From Amblyornis subalaris (Eukaryota; Chordata; Aves; Passeriformes; Ptilonorhynchidae): a stretch of DNA of 64,000 nt. Numbering within the stretch: the first letter of the stretch is position 1; every line of letters starts with the position of its first letter. Shown one piece after another: positions 50,557 through 64,000 of this stretch. The notes below the pieces were generated by a model. That model was not told the DNA's origin. It made no database searches and was given only the letters and a program-made list of their open reading frames with translations. The position numbers and the translations under genes were made by a program. The stretch is from assembly GCA_018881555.1 (NCBI GenBank), contig JACAXG010000071.1, positions 3,974,537 to 4,038,536 on the forward strand. The letters are read 5' to 3'.

Positions 50557-51055
50557 CTGATCCCAAAAAGAGAGAGAGAGAATATATTGCTAAATAGTCA
50601 GGATAAACCCATGATTACAGGGACAAAAGCCCACTGGTTGCTACTCCTTCACATTCAATAGCTGTCTTAGGTCTATAAAAGATGTCATCCTAATGTAAAA
50701 CAACATAACATTTACCAGTAGGCTTCCCCACAGTTAATGTTCTGGTAGCTTCCACTAACCTAAGAACTGCAAGAGCTGCACTATCTCACTCAGCCATTTC
50801 TGTAATTCTTTCCAAATCCCTCAAAAAAGGGATGAGGACTAGAATAGCTCTTATTTCACCCATGGCTAGTATATCATCAGTTCTTAAAAAACTGGCTCCT
50901 CCTGGTAACAGCTAGCACCTTCTTCCAGTACCTATACTACCTCTGGGTATGAATCGGGGACATGAACTGTTGCTTGTTTCATACAAGTATTTTATTGAGG
51001 GGAGAATTAAGATAAAAACAATAATCTAAAAAAATTACTGTTTCCCTTTTATTAC

Positions 51056-51282
51056 CTTTAATTTTTGCTTGGTCTCTTCTGAAATGCTGCCCTTTGGAGA
51101 AAGGAGGGTGGGAGTGGGTGGAGTGACAGTGATCTCAGGTGGAAATTTGGTGACAGATGAAGGTATGAAAAGCTTTGGCATGTTGGGCAGAATGCGAGTT
51201 TTTACTCGGGTGCCATCTGTCTTGTTCTGCTGACTTCCCAAAGTCTGTGAACTGGAGCTGAGTTCAGGCTTGGAACTGGAGG
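51056..51282 (-). CDS. unidentified gene, penultimate coding exon
   Basis: 227 bases between acceptor TTTTCTGTTTAG and donor TTAAAG/GTAATA, phase 1 in and 0 out. The translation includes [20 protein letters not shown], then [31 protein letters not shown] and [11 protein letters not shown], which joins in frame to the last exon. The segment is Ser/Thr/Pro-rich, with several Ser/Thr-Pro pairs that would suit proline-directed kinases, and looks intrinsically disordered like many transcriptional regulators. An alternative acceptor seven bases further in would change the frame. I cannot name the family. Confidence 0.78.
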
Positions 51283-53022
51283 CTAAACAGAAAACAGTAA
51301 GAAAAAATATGTTAGGAACTTATCTAGGATTTCAGATGTCAAAGAAGAGCAAAGAGCTCATTGTTAGATATATGGCTGGCTTAAAATGCCCTTCTTCAAG
51401 CTTTGCACTAACCAAAGCTTAGAACCAGAAAAAAGATTGTATAATGACAACTGGAAATCAGTAGTAATTAAAAAATATCTTACTGGACAGCAGAAACTCA
51501 ACCTGACCGAGCACAAGTGTAGTGTAGCACTGACCATCTACATCTACTACAAACACCATCTTCCCACTTGTGTCAGATGCAATCATCTCATCTTTGCATT
51601 CTCTGTTTCTCTGTTCTGTGATGCAACAAATAAAGCTCTTTAGCTTTACTTATGAGTCTTAATTTCCTCCACCAGAGTATTGCCTCTTTAATTATTGAGA
51701 GAGCAACTCCTCAACAATTTGAGAAAAATATACAGTAACACTAGTCAAAATGTCCTCATTATTCTGTTCAAATCCTGCCATAAAACCCTCTTGGTATGCT
51801 CATGCCACTGTCTCCCACACTAGTTAGCATCATTTCCACATTCTTCCCAAGTGTCTCAGCTCATGGTCTTTACAATGCAAACTTGCTCAGAGAGTTAGTT
51901 GAGTCCATCTCATAAGAAGCCCTTCCCTAGGCACTATCACATTACAAAATGATATATACACAACAATAACCAGCAGATGACAATGCTTTCACATTAAAAA
52001 CTGAAAACTTGTTAAAAGAGATTTCTTCCTAACAATGCTACTTCATAAGGAGTCAAAATTACTTTTTTAGAAGCTATATAAATGAAAACACCAGAGTCTT
52101 TCTGAGTCTGGTAATAATGACAGGTGTTCATATACATTTTTTCAAATTCGGCATTGTCAAATCCATCCCTAGCAGATTTTGGGAACAGACATGGCTGCTT
52201 ATACACAGCAAAATAAAATGCCAGTTTCAAAATGCTATCCTGAGAAACAAGCAGCCGTAGAACAAACTATTAAGAGATGTAAAATTGAGTTGTATGGTCT
52301 CGACTGTACACAGGAATGTAAGAGCTGCCACAACAGATGAGGCACAGCCTTCCATCAAGGTCAGTGACCCATCTCCACGGGTAGCCAATCCTTTCAGACA
52401 GTAATCAGACACAGGATAATCTGCCTCTCACAAATAAGGAAAAACAAGATACCCCAAACATGAATATCTAGATTATGCTCACCTGAAATAGCAGGTTTTA
52501 CATTTTTTTCAATTAAAATGCCAACTCCTACTGCTCTTGGGAAGAGGGCAGAGGAGGGATAGAACACATTAACTGCTGTAATGCTGGATGTTATGTGTAC
52601 TCAGACCGAGTCCATTTTGTGAAAAACCATTTCCTTCTGCTAAATATTCCAATAGTGTAACCCAAAGTGTTATCATACTGCCCCATATAAGACTTCAATT
52701 AAAAGAAAAATTCTGCTTTAAAGGATGCACAAACTATACTGCATGATAGCCTGGTACTGGGAGGTTTTTCACTTGGCTTTGCTGCCATGGTACTTAGCAT
52801 GCGAGACATGCACCAAAAAGAATTACTGTTAAGGGATGACAGGGCACTTGCCCAGGAAGCTGGGACATTGCCAGGAATGCCTCTAAACTCTGGAATACTT
52901 GACTGGAAGGCAGCCAGAGAAACTGAGGAATATCAATCCCAGCTATCCAATCAGTCAGTGCCTACAGATCCACAGCTCACCACCCCATTTCAGAATTCTT
53001 CAGAAGCACAGGAAGCTCCTAC

Positions 53023-53187
53023 CTGGGGTACAAACATGTCCCGAATTTGTGCTGGTCACGGACTCCACTTGCCAGCAAACAGGCTCTGGCGATGGCGCGA
53101 CAGTAGCCATTTTCATCTGCTGACAAAGCCGTGACTCCTGCTGCTGAAATCCAAGCCCCTCCAAAGGCACTTCAAGCTCTTCTTCCT
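53023..53187 (-). CDS. unidentified gene, third-from-last coding exon
   Basis: Donor CCCCAG/GTAGGA at the low-coordinate end is good and leaves phase 1, which fits the next exon (G + CC = Ala). The frame reads EEEELEVPLEGLGFQQQ, then MKMATVAPSPEPVCWQVESV and TSTNSGHVCTP. The upstream boundary is uncertain: acceptor ACTAAAG before 53187 is plausible but its tract is weak, and GGATTTCAG about 40 bases in is an alternative. The open frame continues a little upstream without a stop. Further 5' exons lie to the right but could not be fixed. Confidence 0.65.
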
Positions 53188-56100
53188 CTTTAGTAATGAA
53201 ATATAATTCACAGATTAAGAGACATCCTGATCTCTCTCCCAAGCCTCAATCCTTTTGCTGTCTAACCAACTGGTAGAAAAATAGTTTTAACCCTTGCTCT
53301 ATTTCTAAACCGTAACATGACTGATTGAAATTAAATACTGGCAAGCTAAGATGGCAATAGCCACTTTTCCATACTTGGTGCCATCGATTCAAACTCTTAA
53401 AAAAACCTAAATGTCATTTAAAAAGTGAAAGAAAAAAATTTGCGTATCTGACATTTTGTCATCTCTGCACATCTGCAAAAACACAGACAACTGAGCATTT
53501 CCCTTGGAGCTGTGAGGGCTGGAACAGCTGCCACGTGCAAAACAAAATCCATCACCCTTAACGAAGCACCAGCAGTGATCGATGGGTCCCTCTCTGATCT
53601 CCAGCCACAGTTACCTGCTACACTGAGGCACAGCTCACTGCTAAGTAAGACTGATTCCTGTGAACATCGAATAACAGGGCCAAATCCACTTTTCATCAAA
53701 CCAATATCAAGTGATGCTGAATGCCTGCTTTTCACTGATATGTCCACTGTACCTCTATAAATACATTAGCCTACAACTCCCACCTTCTGCTATTCCGGAA
53801 CTCGGGATGTTTGTAAGTCAGAATCCATGTGTGTGTGTACAATCTCGTTATTATGTACCAGCTGTACCTGCTTTTAAATTAATGAAATGTTAAACCAGCT
53901 TTCTTACACACTGAGCTGCATATTGTACATAACAGGAGTAATTTTCCCTGAACTACTGAGAGCTACCAGTGCCCTTTCTGGGCAGGGCGGACAAACAGCA
54001 GCAACCCTTTCAAGCCTATGGACACACAAACAAGCTCTTATTCTCTCTTAAAAATGAAGATATTCTTCATAAACAAGGGGCTGCCTAGTCTAATTTGAAT
54101 CACCTTGTATTTACACAGGCTAAGGTGTGCACAGGCAGCTATCAAGGACCAGCACATGCAGTAGATACTCACAGTCTCACTTGCTCCAAAATTCTTTGTA
54201 TGTCAATGCTCTAAATTAACTTAGGATTTTGACCGTGTAACATCTTAAAAAGGAATACATATTTTAACTTTTCCTCATTGGAAAACTGCTCCCACCCCCT
54301 CAAGTGTTGAAAACACTTCTCTATCTTCACCAATATAGAGAAGAACTTAGAATTTACCATGGTAATATTCTCCTGTACAAGAGTTCCCCTTGCAGAAACT
54401 GCTTAAGACAACATTACAGCTTAACAGTCTGATCTATGCAGTTTGAAAGATGCAACTTTTTTTACAGAGTTATAATTTCTATGGTTCTTGAATAACTTGT
54501 ACAAAAAGCAGCTTAGGAAAGCAGGCTGTAAGTTCTTTCATCTACTAATTTTCTTTGGTGAAGAAAAGAACCCATCATCTAAACTTGTAGCTGAAAGTCA
54601 TATAACCCTTACGATAAATGAGATTGCTTGTAGAAAATTGCCCAATAGTTCCCAAAAAGGAAAGGTCACCCACTACAGCACAAATCACAGGCAGCTTCTG
54701 TTCTGTGATGTTCCACTCACTATCAAGCACAAAATGGAAAGGTCTAATGCAGAAGAATGTAGTTCTCATTCTCAGCACTCTCCTGCACATCTCTCTCTGG
54801 ATACTTCAAAATACAGCACTGGAAGTAGGAAAATAATCATTGCATCTGTACATGTATTAATAGACCAAATCAGCTTAAAAACAACACACAAGGAAGTGCT
54901 TAACTACGTGAATCTTGAGTAGGAAAATCCTAATTCACTGTCTCCCTGCTGAAGAAGCAGAGGACAGCTGTAGGATCAGCGGGTATTGCCTGCCCTTTAC
55001 ACCCTCACACACGCGGACAAAGGACCAGAGCTTGCAGGAAGCAGGATCAGCCCCAGCGTGGCCCAAAGCCAACACACACATATCCCATTACACTGCTGGT
55101 GCCTGACGACAGGCTGCAGTCTAAACCCAGAACACTCCCACACTCAAATGGCTACAAGACACTCGATCAAAGATAGGAGGAAACATTACAACATCATCTG
55201 AAGAAAAGCAAGATGAAAATGATATTTCAGATTACTCTACAAGACAGCCAAGAAGTCAACTCCTTCTTAACTTACTCCAACACTCCAGAATCACAGTCTT
55301 AAATATTCAGGGTAAGTACTAACAGAATCTTTCTTATCCACTTATTAACCAAGAATATAAACCAGTAATTAACTTAGCAGGTACAAAACTATATACAAAT
55401 AAACTGCAAATCCTATAGCCTCAACTATACTGCTAACTGAGAGCAGTTTTTAATGTACTCTACTACTAAACTGCATTAGGTACTTATTAGTTGAAAATTC
55501 AGAATAAGAGCTTTGATTTGCATTATTATTTAATGATAAAACTCTACCTCTTATGCTAATTACAATATTTGTTTAATTGTAAGATATATCATTGCTTAAA
55601 CTGATTTGCTGTACTTTATTTTAACTAAATTATGGCCCACTGACAAAAGCTCTTTTGAGCAGCCTAATTCTAGGAAGATGCTACAAGACTGGTATCAGTC
55701 TATGTTCTCTCATGAGCAATCAGCATCCTCATATGCATCTCTATCTTCCAGATCACATTTTTGTTAAGTTTTGAAGATGCAGTTTTACAGTGCAGTAAAA
55801 TTAGATTTAAATTTGAATAAAATTATCTGACAGCCATTTTTTAACGTAGAAGTGAATGGAAACGAAAGGGCAGGAGTCTGGCACACTGTGTATTGCTACC
55901 ACTGCACTTCTGGAAACGACAATTGTTAATATTCTATTAGAATGTGCCTTTCAGTACATGAGCAATCAAGAACCACTGTCTGTTAATCAATCCCTTGCTG
56001 TCAGAGATGTTCAATAGTCACAGAATTCTATCCCCTAACTAGGTCACACACTTTATTCTTTCAGAACTGTGGAATTTAATTTTTTTTAAATAGTCACTTC

Positions 56101-59100
56101 AGAGGCATTATTTCTAAGTTAAAAATAAAGTTAATGAATAAAGTATTTTTTAGACTTCTAGAAAATAACAATAATTGGTTGTTTCAGATGTTCATATAAT
56201 AATTTAGACTATTTATACTTTAATATATTGCATAGATATTTATTCTATCTTTTTTCATTACAGACAAAAAGGTCAAAACAGGAAAGAACAATCAAGAAGA
56301 AATATACAGTTGGATCTCCTTATTATTTGTCTAAAACAGATTTCTGAAGAGAATATTTTAGTATTTGTTTTGAGGAAGATGCCGTTATAGCCCCGAACAT
56401 AATGTCCTAGTTCTTCTAATAAAAACTTTCCCCAGGGAGGTAAAGACTCCACTAACTCGTGAGCCACAATATTGTGCACAAGTGCAAGAACACAAGAATG
56501 TAAGTGCAGCACATTCTGAAGGTGTTCAGAAGCTCAGATTTAATATCAGTTAATAAATCTTTTCGTATTACCCAGTACTTGTACTGTCCTGGCAGGTTTT
56601 CAAACATTAGCTCTATGAACCCAGTTTAAAATAAAATCCGTTTCTGAAGACATACTATGCAACAGACACTTGTCCCCAGGCTGAGGATGGGACAGGTACT
56701 GTACTCTGAAGACCCATTTAGCACTCTCACCTTACAACACAACACACAAAAATTATGCACATAGAAAAAAGCACAGATTTGCAATGCACATCACTACTGA
56801 TATTGAAAAGTTCCTCTCCAAACGAGCTGAATTACAAGGTTTTTTTTTAGCCTTCCCTTTCCCAACAACTGCCTAAATACATATAAAATAGTACACGACA
56901 TAGAAAGAGGGACATCATACCTTTCAACATCTCCCTGCTTTACTGAGGAAGAAACAAGCTGACAACAATTCAATGCAACAACCTACTCCAGCTTTCCTCT
57001 CCAACCTCTTCCCACTTGTTGCCAGGGTAACCAGTGTTTGCAGATGCCTATAGCGGGCGCCTGGGTTCATGACTTCATCACAGTTAATATCCTTTCCCCA
57101 TCTCTTTATACTGAGAATACACTACATACATATATCCACACACCATAAACACACAGATTATACAATCCTGCAACCGTTTTTATACTGAAACCATTCACTT
57201 TGCTATTCTGATGTATATGAAATCAAAAATAACACTGGCAAAAATAATCACTTGGAAAATTGAAGACGTGGAGAAAGTTTAAAAGCAGTAGTACTGTAAC
57301 CAGGACACAGCTGCTCTGGTTCCTCTGCACTGAACACTTAATAATTTGATTTCATCATGCAGTCAAGTATAAGAGACATTAACATTAGTGTTATAAAACA
57401 TTTTGTGTGGAATTTCAAAAAATCCTTTAGTTATGCACGAAACCTCTTACATTACAACTGAAAGACAAGCCCAAAAAATGTGACTAGCATCTGGAAAAAA
57501 ACATTTTCCAGCTTCTGACAGAAGCAGTTTGAAGTATTAAAGCACAGATAAGTTAAAGAATATAAGCAACACACAGTGCATGTACAAAGCACCATTTCAT
57601 TACAGGAAAGAGGAAGGAGCTGAGCTTTGAACTCCAGGACAAAATATTAACATGATTTCAAAAGAAAATACAAGGAGAAATGAACAGACAACTTCAAGTG
57701 CTTAAATAAAGCACTTGCACCACTTGCCTTCATCCCTCTGCAAAATACCTTCCCCAGCAGCTCCATGTGTCAAGACAAAAAGCCTGAAAATACATCAGTA
57801 GGATTTAGCCAATCTGTACTACCTTGCCTTCCAACCACTTCAAAAGAGCAAGGACTGAATTCTGTGTGCCTACAGACTCTAGGAAGTACTTATTTTCCTA
57901 GTCCCAGTAACAACTGGTTTACCCTGTATTCTAGTGGCCACCCACAGCACATACTCAGTTCACAGAACTCATTTACCATACAAGGCAGAGACTATTTTTT
58001 TCCATGCTCATGGAAATGGGTCTGATCCTTTACTCCCTGACATAGTGGAGTAAGTATCCTGCCACATTTCCAAAGAACAGTACTAATGTGAAAACAATTC
58101 ATTTTCTGTATTCCATCCTCCTTGCCCTCCAGTGTGCTGGGAATTAATACAGCTTTTTTCCCCACACAGCGGTTGCAAAAGCCATGGAAAGCCTGAATTT
58201 GAAGGAGCTCAGAGTTTCCTCATGAACTACTAAGTCCATGGAAAGACTGCACTGGAACACAGGTTGGCTCAGCTGAACAGAGTTAAGGATGCTGAAACAC
58301 AGAAACAAGGGGGCATCAGCCATGAGGTAGCACAGCACAGCAGACACTGAGACTACCTAGTTCATCACAGGAAGTGGCAGGTATACTTGGTAGCCCTTCC
58401 CTACGCATTTTCTTTCTCTACATTCATTCCAAATATCCTGCCCTGAAATTTATTTCTAAAAAAGCACTGCCAAGTTATAGCTGCAGAAAGAAGTATTTGA
58501 CTTGAAATGCCAAGTTCAGGAAATTACATTCAAAGCTGACACACAAAGTCGTATGTTAAAAATTAGGCATCAGAATAATTTTGGAGGCGAAAAGCTGCAG
58601 AGCACAAGTTCTATTGCCCCCTGAAATGAAAAAAATTCAAGCAGTCTGGTGAACAGAAGTTTGCAGTGCAATAGTACAGTACAGTGCTATATTTATCACT
58701 AGGGTCCTGAGCTGGGAGAGTGCACTGTACAACTATATGAGACATACCCCAAATTGCTTCCTAATGCTGAGGTCAGCTGTCACAGAACACTAATAAGACT
58801 ACAATTTAAAACAAGTGGCTGCTCTGAAAATGCTTCCTGGAAATAGTCCCTGGCCCATACTAACTCCTAGGTCCTTCTAACAGCCCTGCTGGGGCCAGTC
58901 TAACAGCAGAGATAGAGGAATTCCTGTGTTCAAAACCCTGCCACCACCAACTGTCCCAGAGGTGCAGAAAACTGGCAAGCAGGTAAAGAAAAACCCTGAA
59001 GTTCAATACCAACTTTCTCTTTTTTAACAAAACTTCAATTTAAAAGAGCAAACAATGGGCCTAGATCAAAAAGACAACAGTTTGATACTCAACTACATGA

Positions 59101-62100
59101 ACTTTCAATGGCATTATAAAAACACAGCTAATTGATATTTGTTTAATATCTGACTCAGCAAGCACACGTCATCTGGAGAGCATCACACAGTAGCATCTGT
59201 GGACAAGAACAGTCATTTGCAGTCTACTGCTTCTGAATTTTCTGTACGAGTTATCTAACAAAAGCTGTAAGACCTTTCCTTTGCCATCAATATTTCACCC
59301 TCATTTGCCCTGACAGCCAGCTAAGCACAAGGAAATTAGCAAAAGCAGCTGGTAGAAAAATCTCTTAAGCAAACGTAATGACACCCCACAATTTTCTAAG
59401 AACTTTGTAAGCAACACAATACCTGCGCAGAGGGCTTATAACTACATCTCTCTTCAGTCTGCCTTTGTGCAGGAATATATGTAAATTTTATGCTGCTGAC
59501 AGCAATCTAAAACCAGTGAAACCGAACCATATTGTAACCATACAGCATCATCACCATGTTCTTTCACAAAAGGTCTCCAAAAAATGTGTTTCAGTAGTGC
59601 AAGACATCCATAGGCCAGTGACTCCCCAGGATTTTCAGGGGGATCCAAGTGTGCACAGAGCTAGAGAGCCTCCTGAAGCACAGACCTGCCCTGACTGCAC
59701 TAAACCCCTGGTTCCACACCATCACCTCACCTGCCACAGCTGGACAGCTGCTGCCCCTGCCCTATTTATTCTTACTGACCCAACACAGGTACATAAAAAT
59801 GTCAACTGTTTTAATGTCAAAGAGTTTTCGTCACAGCATTGGACTGAATAAATGAAGCTTAAGGAATCTGAAGTGTAGGTATCAGAAATAGACATTAAGT
59901 GTACTGAAAAATTCTTCTGGAATGAGTTTGTTTCGACAGGAGGCAAATCAGCATACTTTTGCAAAGGAAAGAGAGAGCCATGACTGACTGGTACTGTCTG
60001 AGCACTGCAAAAAGGAATTAAGAAGTCATTCACAAACAGGAAACCCCTGCCGATATTCAGCAGTCAAGTTGTTTTCAGAGTGTACCCATTGTGAAAAATA
60101 AAAAGCTTCACGAAAAGCATGGATCAGACAAGGAGAAGTGAGAATACTAATGCCAAGGAGGCTGAAGCAGCAAGAGATCAGAGAGAGCAAATGCAGAGCT
60201 CGCTGGAGGAAGCCTGGCAGATTTCCACTGATGACCCTGCAGTCACTTACAGGTGGGTAAAGCTTCTACGCCAGGATGGTACCAATGGTGTGGAGCTACA
60301 AGCATTTAAAGAAGAGGTTTTAAAGCCTTGGAACTGAGGAAGACAGGTATCAAAAACCAGGACGAGTCAACACTGGAAATGAAGGAGAAAGTAATGGAAG
60401 TAAGATGCACACAAGTGGCAGAAGAAAACAGAGTAGAAGAACATGTGCATTTAAGAGAGAACCTTCATGCCAGGTAACTGCAATACAAAGGTGGCTCATA
60501 TGAGGCCACAAGTCCTTTGCCAGCCCAACTTTTTTTTTGAGTCATCTGTTGAGAACAACTCTGTGCTCTACAGCACAATTCTGAATTCAGCAGAAAAAAC
60601 AAGGTAAGACACTGACTGCAATTAAGAGGATTGAATGTTACTACTCACGGTCTTTTCAAAGGTACCTGAAAGCCGAATTGAAATACATAGTTAAAACACG
60701 GCACAGTCAACGGGGCCAAATACTTTGGGCATTTTGTGTAAGCAGAAAGTTCTCAATACACTGAATTACAGGCTCTTAAAATCTGTGTTTGTCTTTGGAA
60801 ATTTGTGACAATCAAACTCAGGAGCCACTGAGATTAGTATGAGGTTAAGCTGAACTAAAGATGGCAACCTACAATCTCCATTATTTCACTCAGAAACAGC
60901 AACTGTGGATGTCCACTGATGTCTGGGTATCTCAAAACCCCAAGGAATCAAGGTGAACCCCTGTGTCATGCACTGTTTTAACACAAAGACAGATGCTGTC
61001 AATGCAAAATGATAGAGTTGACATCCTCTGTAGTAATGCCTTAGGTAAACAGTGAGTCTTCTCAGTCTTCTGAGAACTCACTATCAACCTAAGGTCATGT
61101 ATCAGTTGCTACTAAGTTGCAGACTTCCAGGAAAGGATGCTCCTTACACCTAAAAGTTCTCCTTTGACTCCAGCACCCAGTTATCCTACAGGGTGAAATG
61201 TCACATTCCAACACTACAGAATGTTACCGAATTCTTAGGACTTCACTTTAAAACCCTCTTTAATTGAAACATCTGCCTTTCAAGGAGTCTGCTGCTGCCT
61301 ACACACCCTTTAACAATTTAACTTCATTGCTCTCTATGTAATAGTCTGCTCACCTTTCCATGCAACTGTCCTCACTTGCATTTATTTCTTGTGCTTCTGA
61401 AACTCTCAAAGTTCTACAAGTTAAACTATATTTACACCTCTACTTGCCCTGTTGTGCCCATTTAAAAAACATCTGAAATTATAGCAGGATATTCACATGG
61501 CTTATGGAGTGCCATTTCCCTGCACAACACAAAGGATTGTCTTCCCTAGCTCTGAAATTCTAAGTTTGGACAGCTATAGCATGACCTTGCTTTTATATTG
61601 AAATGCTTAGGCCTTAAATGGACAAAAATTTAATAATGGGGGAGTCTTCTACTCGGACTTTATACTCCAACTTGGTGAACAGCTGGCAAAGCAAAACACA
61701 GCACTTTAAATAATTCCAGGTATAAAAACTTTCTCTTGCTATCAGAACTCAAATGTGAATGTTTTCCTCTTCATTTCTCATAAAAATCATTATTGGAATC
61801 AGTGAAGAAGAAGAAAATGTCAAGACTTTTCAGCAATTTAGGACAGTGTAATACTGCAACAGTGTGACAGGTTGGAGGGAGTTTACCTTAATTGTCCTAT
61901 TTTAGTTTCTCCAGAGAAAAAGTTAGGCTGAGCCATGAAGGCTAACAGTCCCAAGTACATTTATACCCAAATGCAGGAAGGTGTCGTGCTGAAACTGCCA
62001 CCATCATCACTCTGCTGCTGGACTTCATCACGCTGTATTCTGTACCAGTCAGTCATGTGCTAGACAAAATCTCAGGAAAATATTTACATAAGAAATGAGT

Positions 62101-64000
62101 GGCATAGCATCAACATTGCTTGAAAAACCAATCCTTTTTCTGGGTGAAATTACAGAAAATGAGAGCAGCTAATACTCTCTGATGTGGAATACTTCCAACA
62201 TGAACAAATAGGTACAGGAGGAGGTGATGAGACAAAAAAGTTAAAAACAGTTTACTCTAAAAATGGGAGGAGTTTTTACATGAAGAACTAATGGAAGGCA
62301 GATGAAAAAGGGTTTTTAACGGAATCATAAGTAATTCTTTTTAGAGGACACGGATGCAAAGGTAGGAGAACTAAAAAGAAAAGGAGAAGGAAGGACACAG
62401 CAGTGATTGGTGTCTCTCTCAGCTAGAGAAATGACCTGTCAGGTAGGTCTGAGAGCCAGAAAGCCAGATGCAATGCATGCATTCAGCACTGGAACGAGAG
62501 CTTTGCAGAGAGAGTCTCTTGATCTTCAGACACTTTCAAGGGTGTAATTCTGGCAGCTAACCCTTCCATCTCCCTCAACCAAGATGATGTATAGAAAACA
62601 CGGAAGAAGGAAGAACAATACGTAACTCTACAACCCTAACAAAGCCTAGGCAGCCAAAAGATTAAAATAAACGTTCCAATCACTGCGATGTGGCCTGGGG
62701 AATTGCAGAGAGGAAAGCATGTCAGAAACACTCGTGAGTTCTGTTTGAAAACCAGAAGAATGCATGAGTTCTTATCTGCATTGTCATTACTACACCAGTC
62801 TCCTTAGTAAGTGTATAACAGCTTCACAGAGGATTCATTTTTTCCTCCCCTGTTGTCAGCAAGCCTGCCAAGACATCTTATGACACCATGCAACTCCATT
62901 CTTTTGCTTCCCAAGGACACTAACAAACGTGGTTTACAGATTCACTAAGCCATTCCTGCCTTATCACTCCCCTTTTCTATCTCCCCTTCTCAAGAAAGAA
63001 TCTCTCCCTGGAATTGTGAAAAAGGAAAATTAGACAATTATAATACAACTGCCAATACTAGATGTTAAATTTCAATTTTGTCCTGTACTCAGAGATTAGC
63101 AAATTGGGAAAACCTATTTCTCCCCAAATTGCTCTTCACTGCTGATGAATTCAGACTACGTGCATTTGATATCAAGGCTGATTACATAAGGAAAGATATG
63201 ATGTATCAGAAGTATAAAGACAAAAACTTCAGAAAGTCACAATTCCAAACTAAGAAAACATCCTGTCTCACAAATCCGGACACTATTTCCACTGTATCTT
63301 CATCCATCACTTTCCACAATACCTGTTCTGTATACGGTTCATTCATAACTTTATCTGGGCTCCCATAACTTTGACTATGGCATTTTGTGAGTAGTGCTGG
63401 GGCCCAGGCTTGTGAACAGATGGAGTGAGCACCGGCAGTAGCAGATGCTTTTCAGACAGTGTTTCTGCTAAAGTTGCAAGAAAGTACAGGCTATGGCAGG
63501 TGCTCTGCCACCTTAACACGCGCAGTGTCCCACAAATATGCCCAACCACCTCCTTTTGGGCACACAAGGCAAGTTTGAAATTGGGTCTAATCTTACTTCA
63601 TTCCCTGAAGTGGATCAGTACTGCCCTGCCCAGAGATCTTTCGGCTGCTGACAAGCCAGCCTGCCTTGATAGCAGTAAAGCCAATGACAGCATTCTCATT
63701 TATTCTTTCCATCTAGAAAACTGTACAGGACCAATTACATAATACAGTCATAAACCAATCACACAATCATGCTATAGAATAAATAACATTTGTTTGGTTT
63801 CTTCAATCCTTTCCCGTGCTCTAACCTGGCACATAACCATACCAGGGCTATAAATAACACATTCCAACATTCTGGTCCTGTCAGATGCTTCTCTTCTCAA
63901 ATGTGAAAAGTAATAGGGATGATAAACTAACTCTGTGGACATGTAGAATCTTGTTCATCAGTGTTATGTATCTCCACACACACATGCTGGGCAGCGAGAG
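53188..64000. other. probable intronic sequence of the unidentified gene
   Basis: About 10.8 kb of AT-rich sequence upstream of the last placed exon of the - strand gene. More exons are expected here or beyond the window, because the three placed exons give only about 178 residues without a start. I found short stretches with donor-like ends (about 59409-59448 and 63323-63400 on -, 60119-60253 on +), but none joins in phase to a placed exon. Single open frames such as 54488-54922 (+) look like chance. No repeat family or RNA gene was recognised. Confidence 0.45.

Noticed and set aside
52787..53134. 115-codon + strand open frame (LLRDDRALAQEAGTLPG)
   Set aside because: It reads somewhat protein-like, but it overlaps the minus-strand exon at 53023-53187 and has no splice partner or recognised family.
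53512..53760. 82-codon + strand open frame (NEAPAVIDGSLSDLQPQL)
   Set aside because: Protein-like composition but no acceptor, donor or neighbour in phase; could be chance.
54488..54922. 144-codon + strand open frame
   Set aside because: AT-rich, no domain, no splice context; expected by chance in a 64 kb window.
56273..56512. 79-codon minus-strand open frame tested as an upstream exon of the unidentified gene
   Set aside because: No convincing acceptor and donor pair and no phase match to the exon at 53023-53187.

Overview
This is a vertebrate nuclear genome window: split genes with GT-AG introns, long 3' untranslated regions, and most of the DNA non-coding. The low density of recognisable interspersed repeats and the presence of a VegT/Tbx6L T-box gene next to CRKL (a gene that, to my knowledge, mammals lack) suggest a sauropsid, most likely a bird. 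Scattered single N bases point to draft assembly. I cannot name the species.

Layout. (1) 1-6005, + strand: the end of CRKL, with part of its last intron, the terminal coding exon (second half of the C-terminal SH3 domain) and a 3' UTR of about 3.8 kb that holds several AATAAA signals and a Pumilio-type element. (2) 6006 to about 19.4 kb: intergenic, GC-rich between about 7.4 and 17 kb, with a CpG-rich patch at about 15.8-16.7 kb. No coding sequence there can be supported. (3) 19906 to about 29.9 kb, - strand: a complete T-box domain and C-terminus of a VegT/tbx16/TBX6L orthologue. Eight exons fit each other in splice phase, and a ninth, upstream candidate first exon is less certain. (4) About 30-49.1 kb: a 19 kb gap with no supportable gene. 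It contains small structured elements, including a perfect 17-bp-stem hairpin at 31303-31344, and is a natural place to look for control elements. (5) About 49.15-53.2 kb, - strand: the 3' UTR and last three coding exons of a gene I do not recognise. Its product ends in a strongly acidic tail. The rest of that gene probably runs to the right, possibly through 53.2-64 kb, but I cannot place further exons with confidence.

The genes are independent eukaryotic units, not an operon. CRKL (an SH2/SH3 signalling adaptor) and the T-box factor point towards each other (tail to tail). The unknown gene points in the same direction as the T-box gene and lies upstream of it, so its 3' end faces the presumed promoter of the T-box gene. 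I found no RNA gene, CRISPR-like array, intact transposon or endogenous virus. The most notable content is the T-box gene itself and its unresolved N-terminus.
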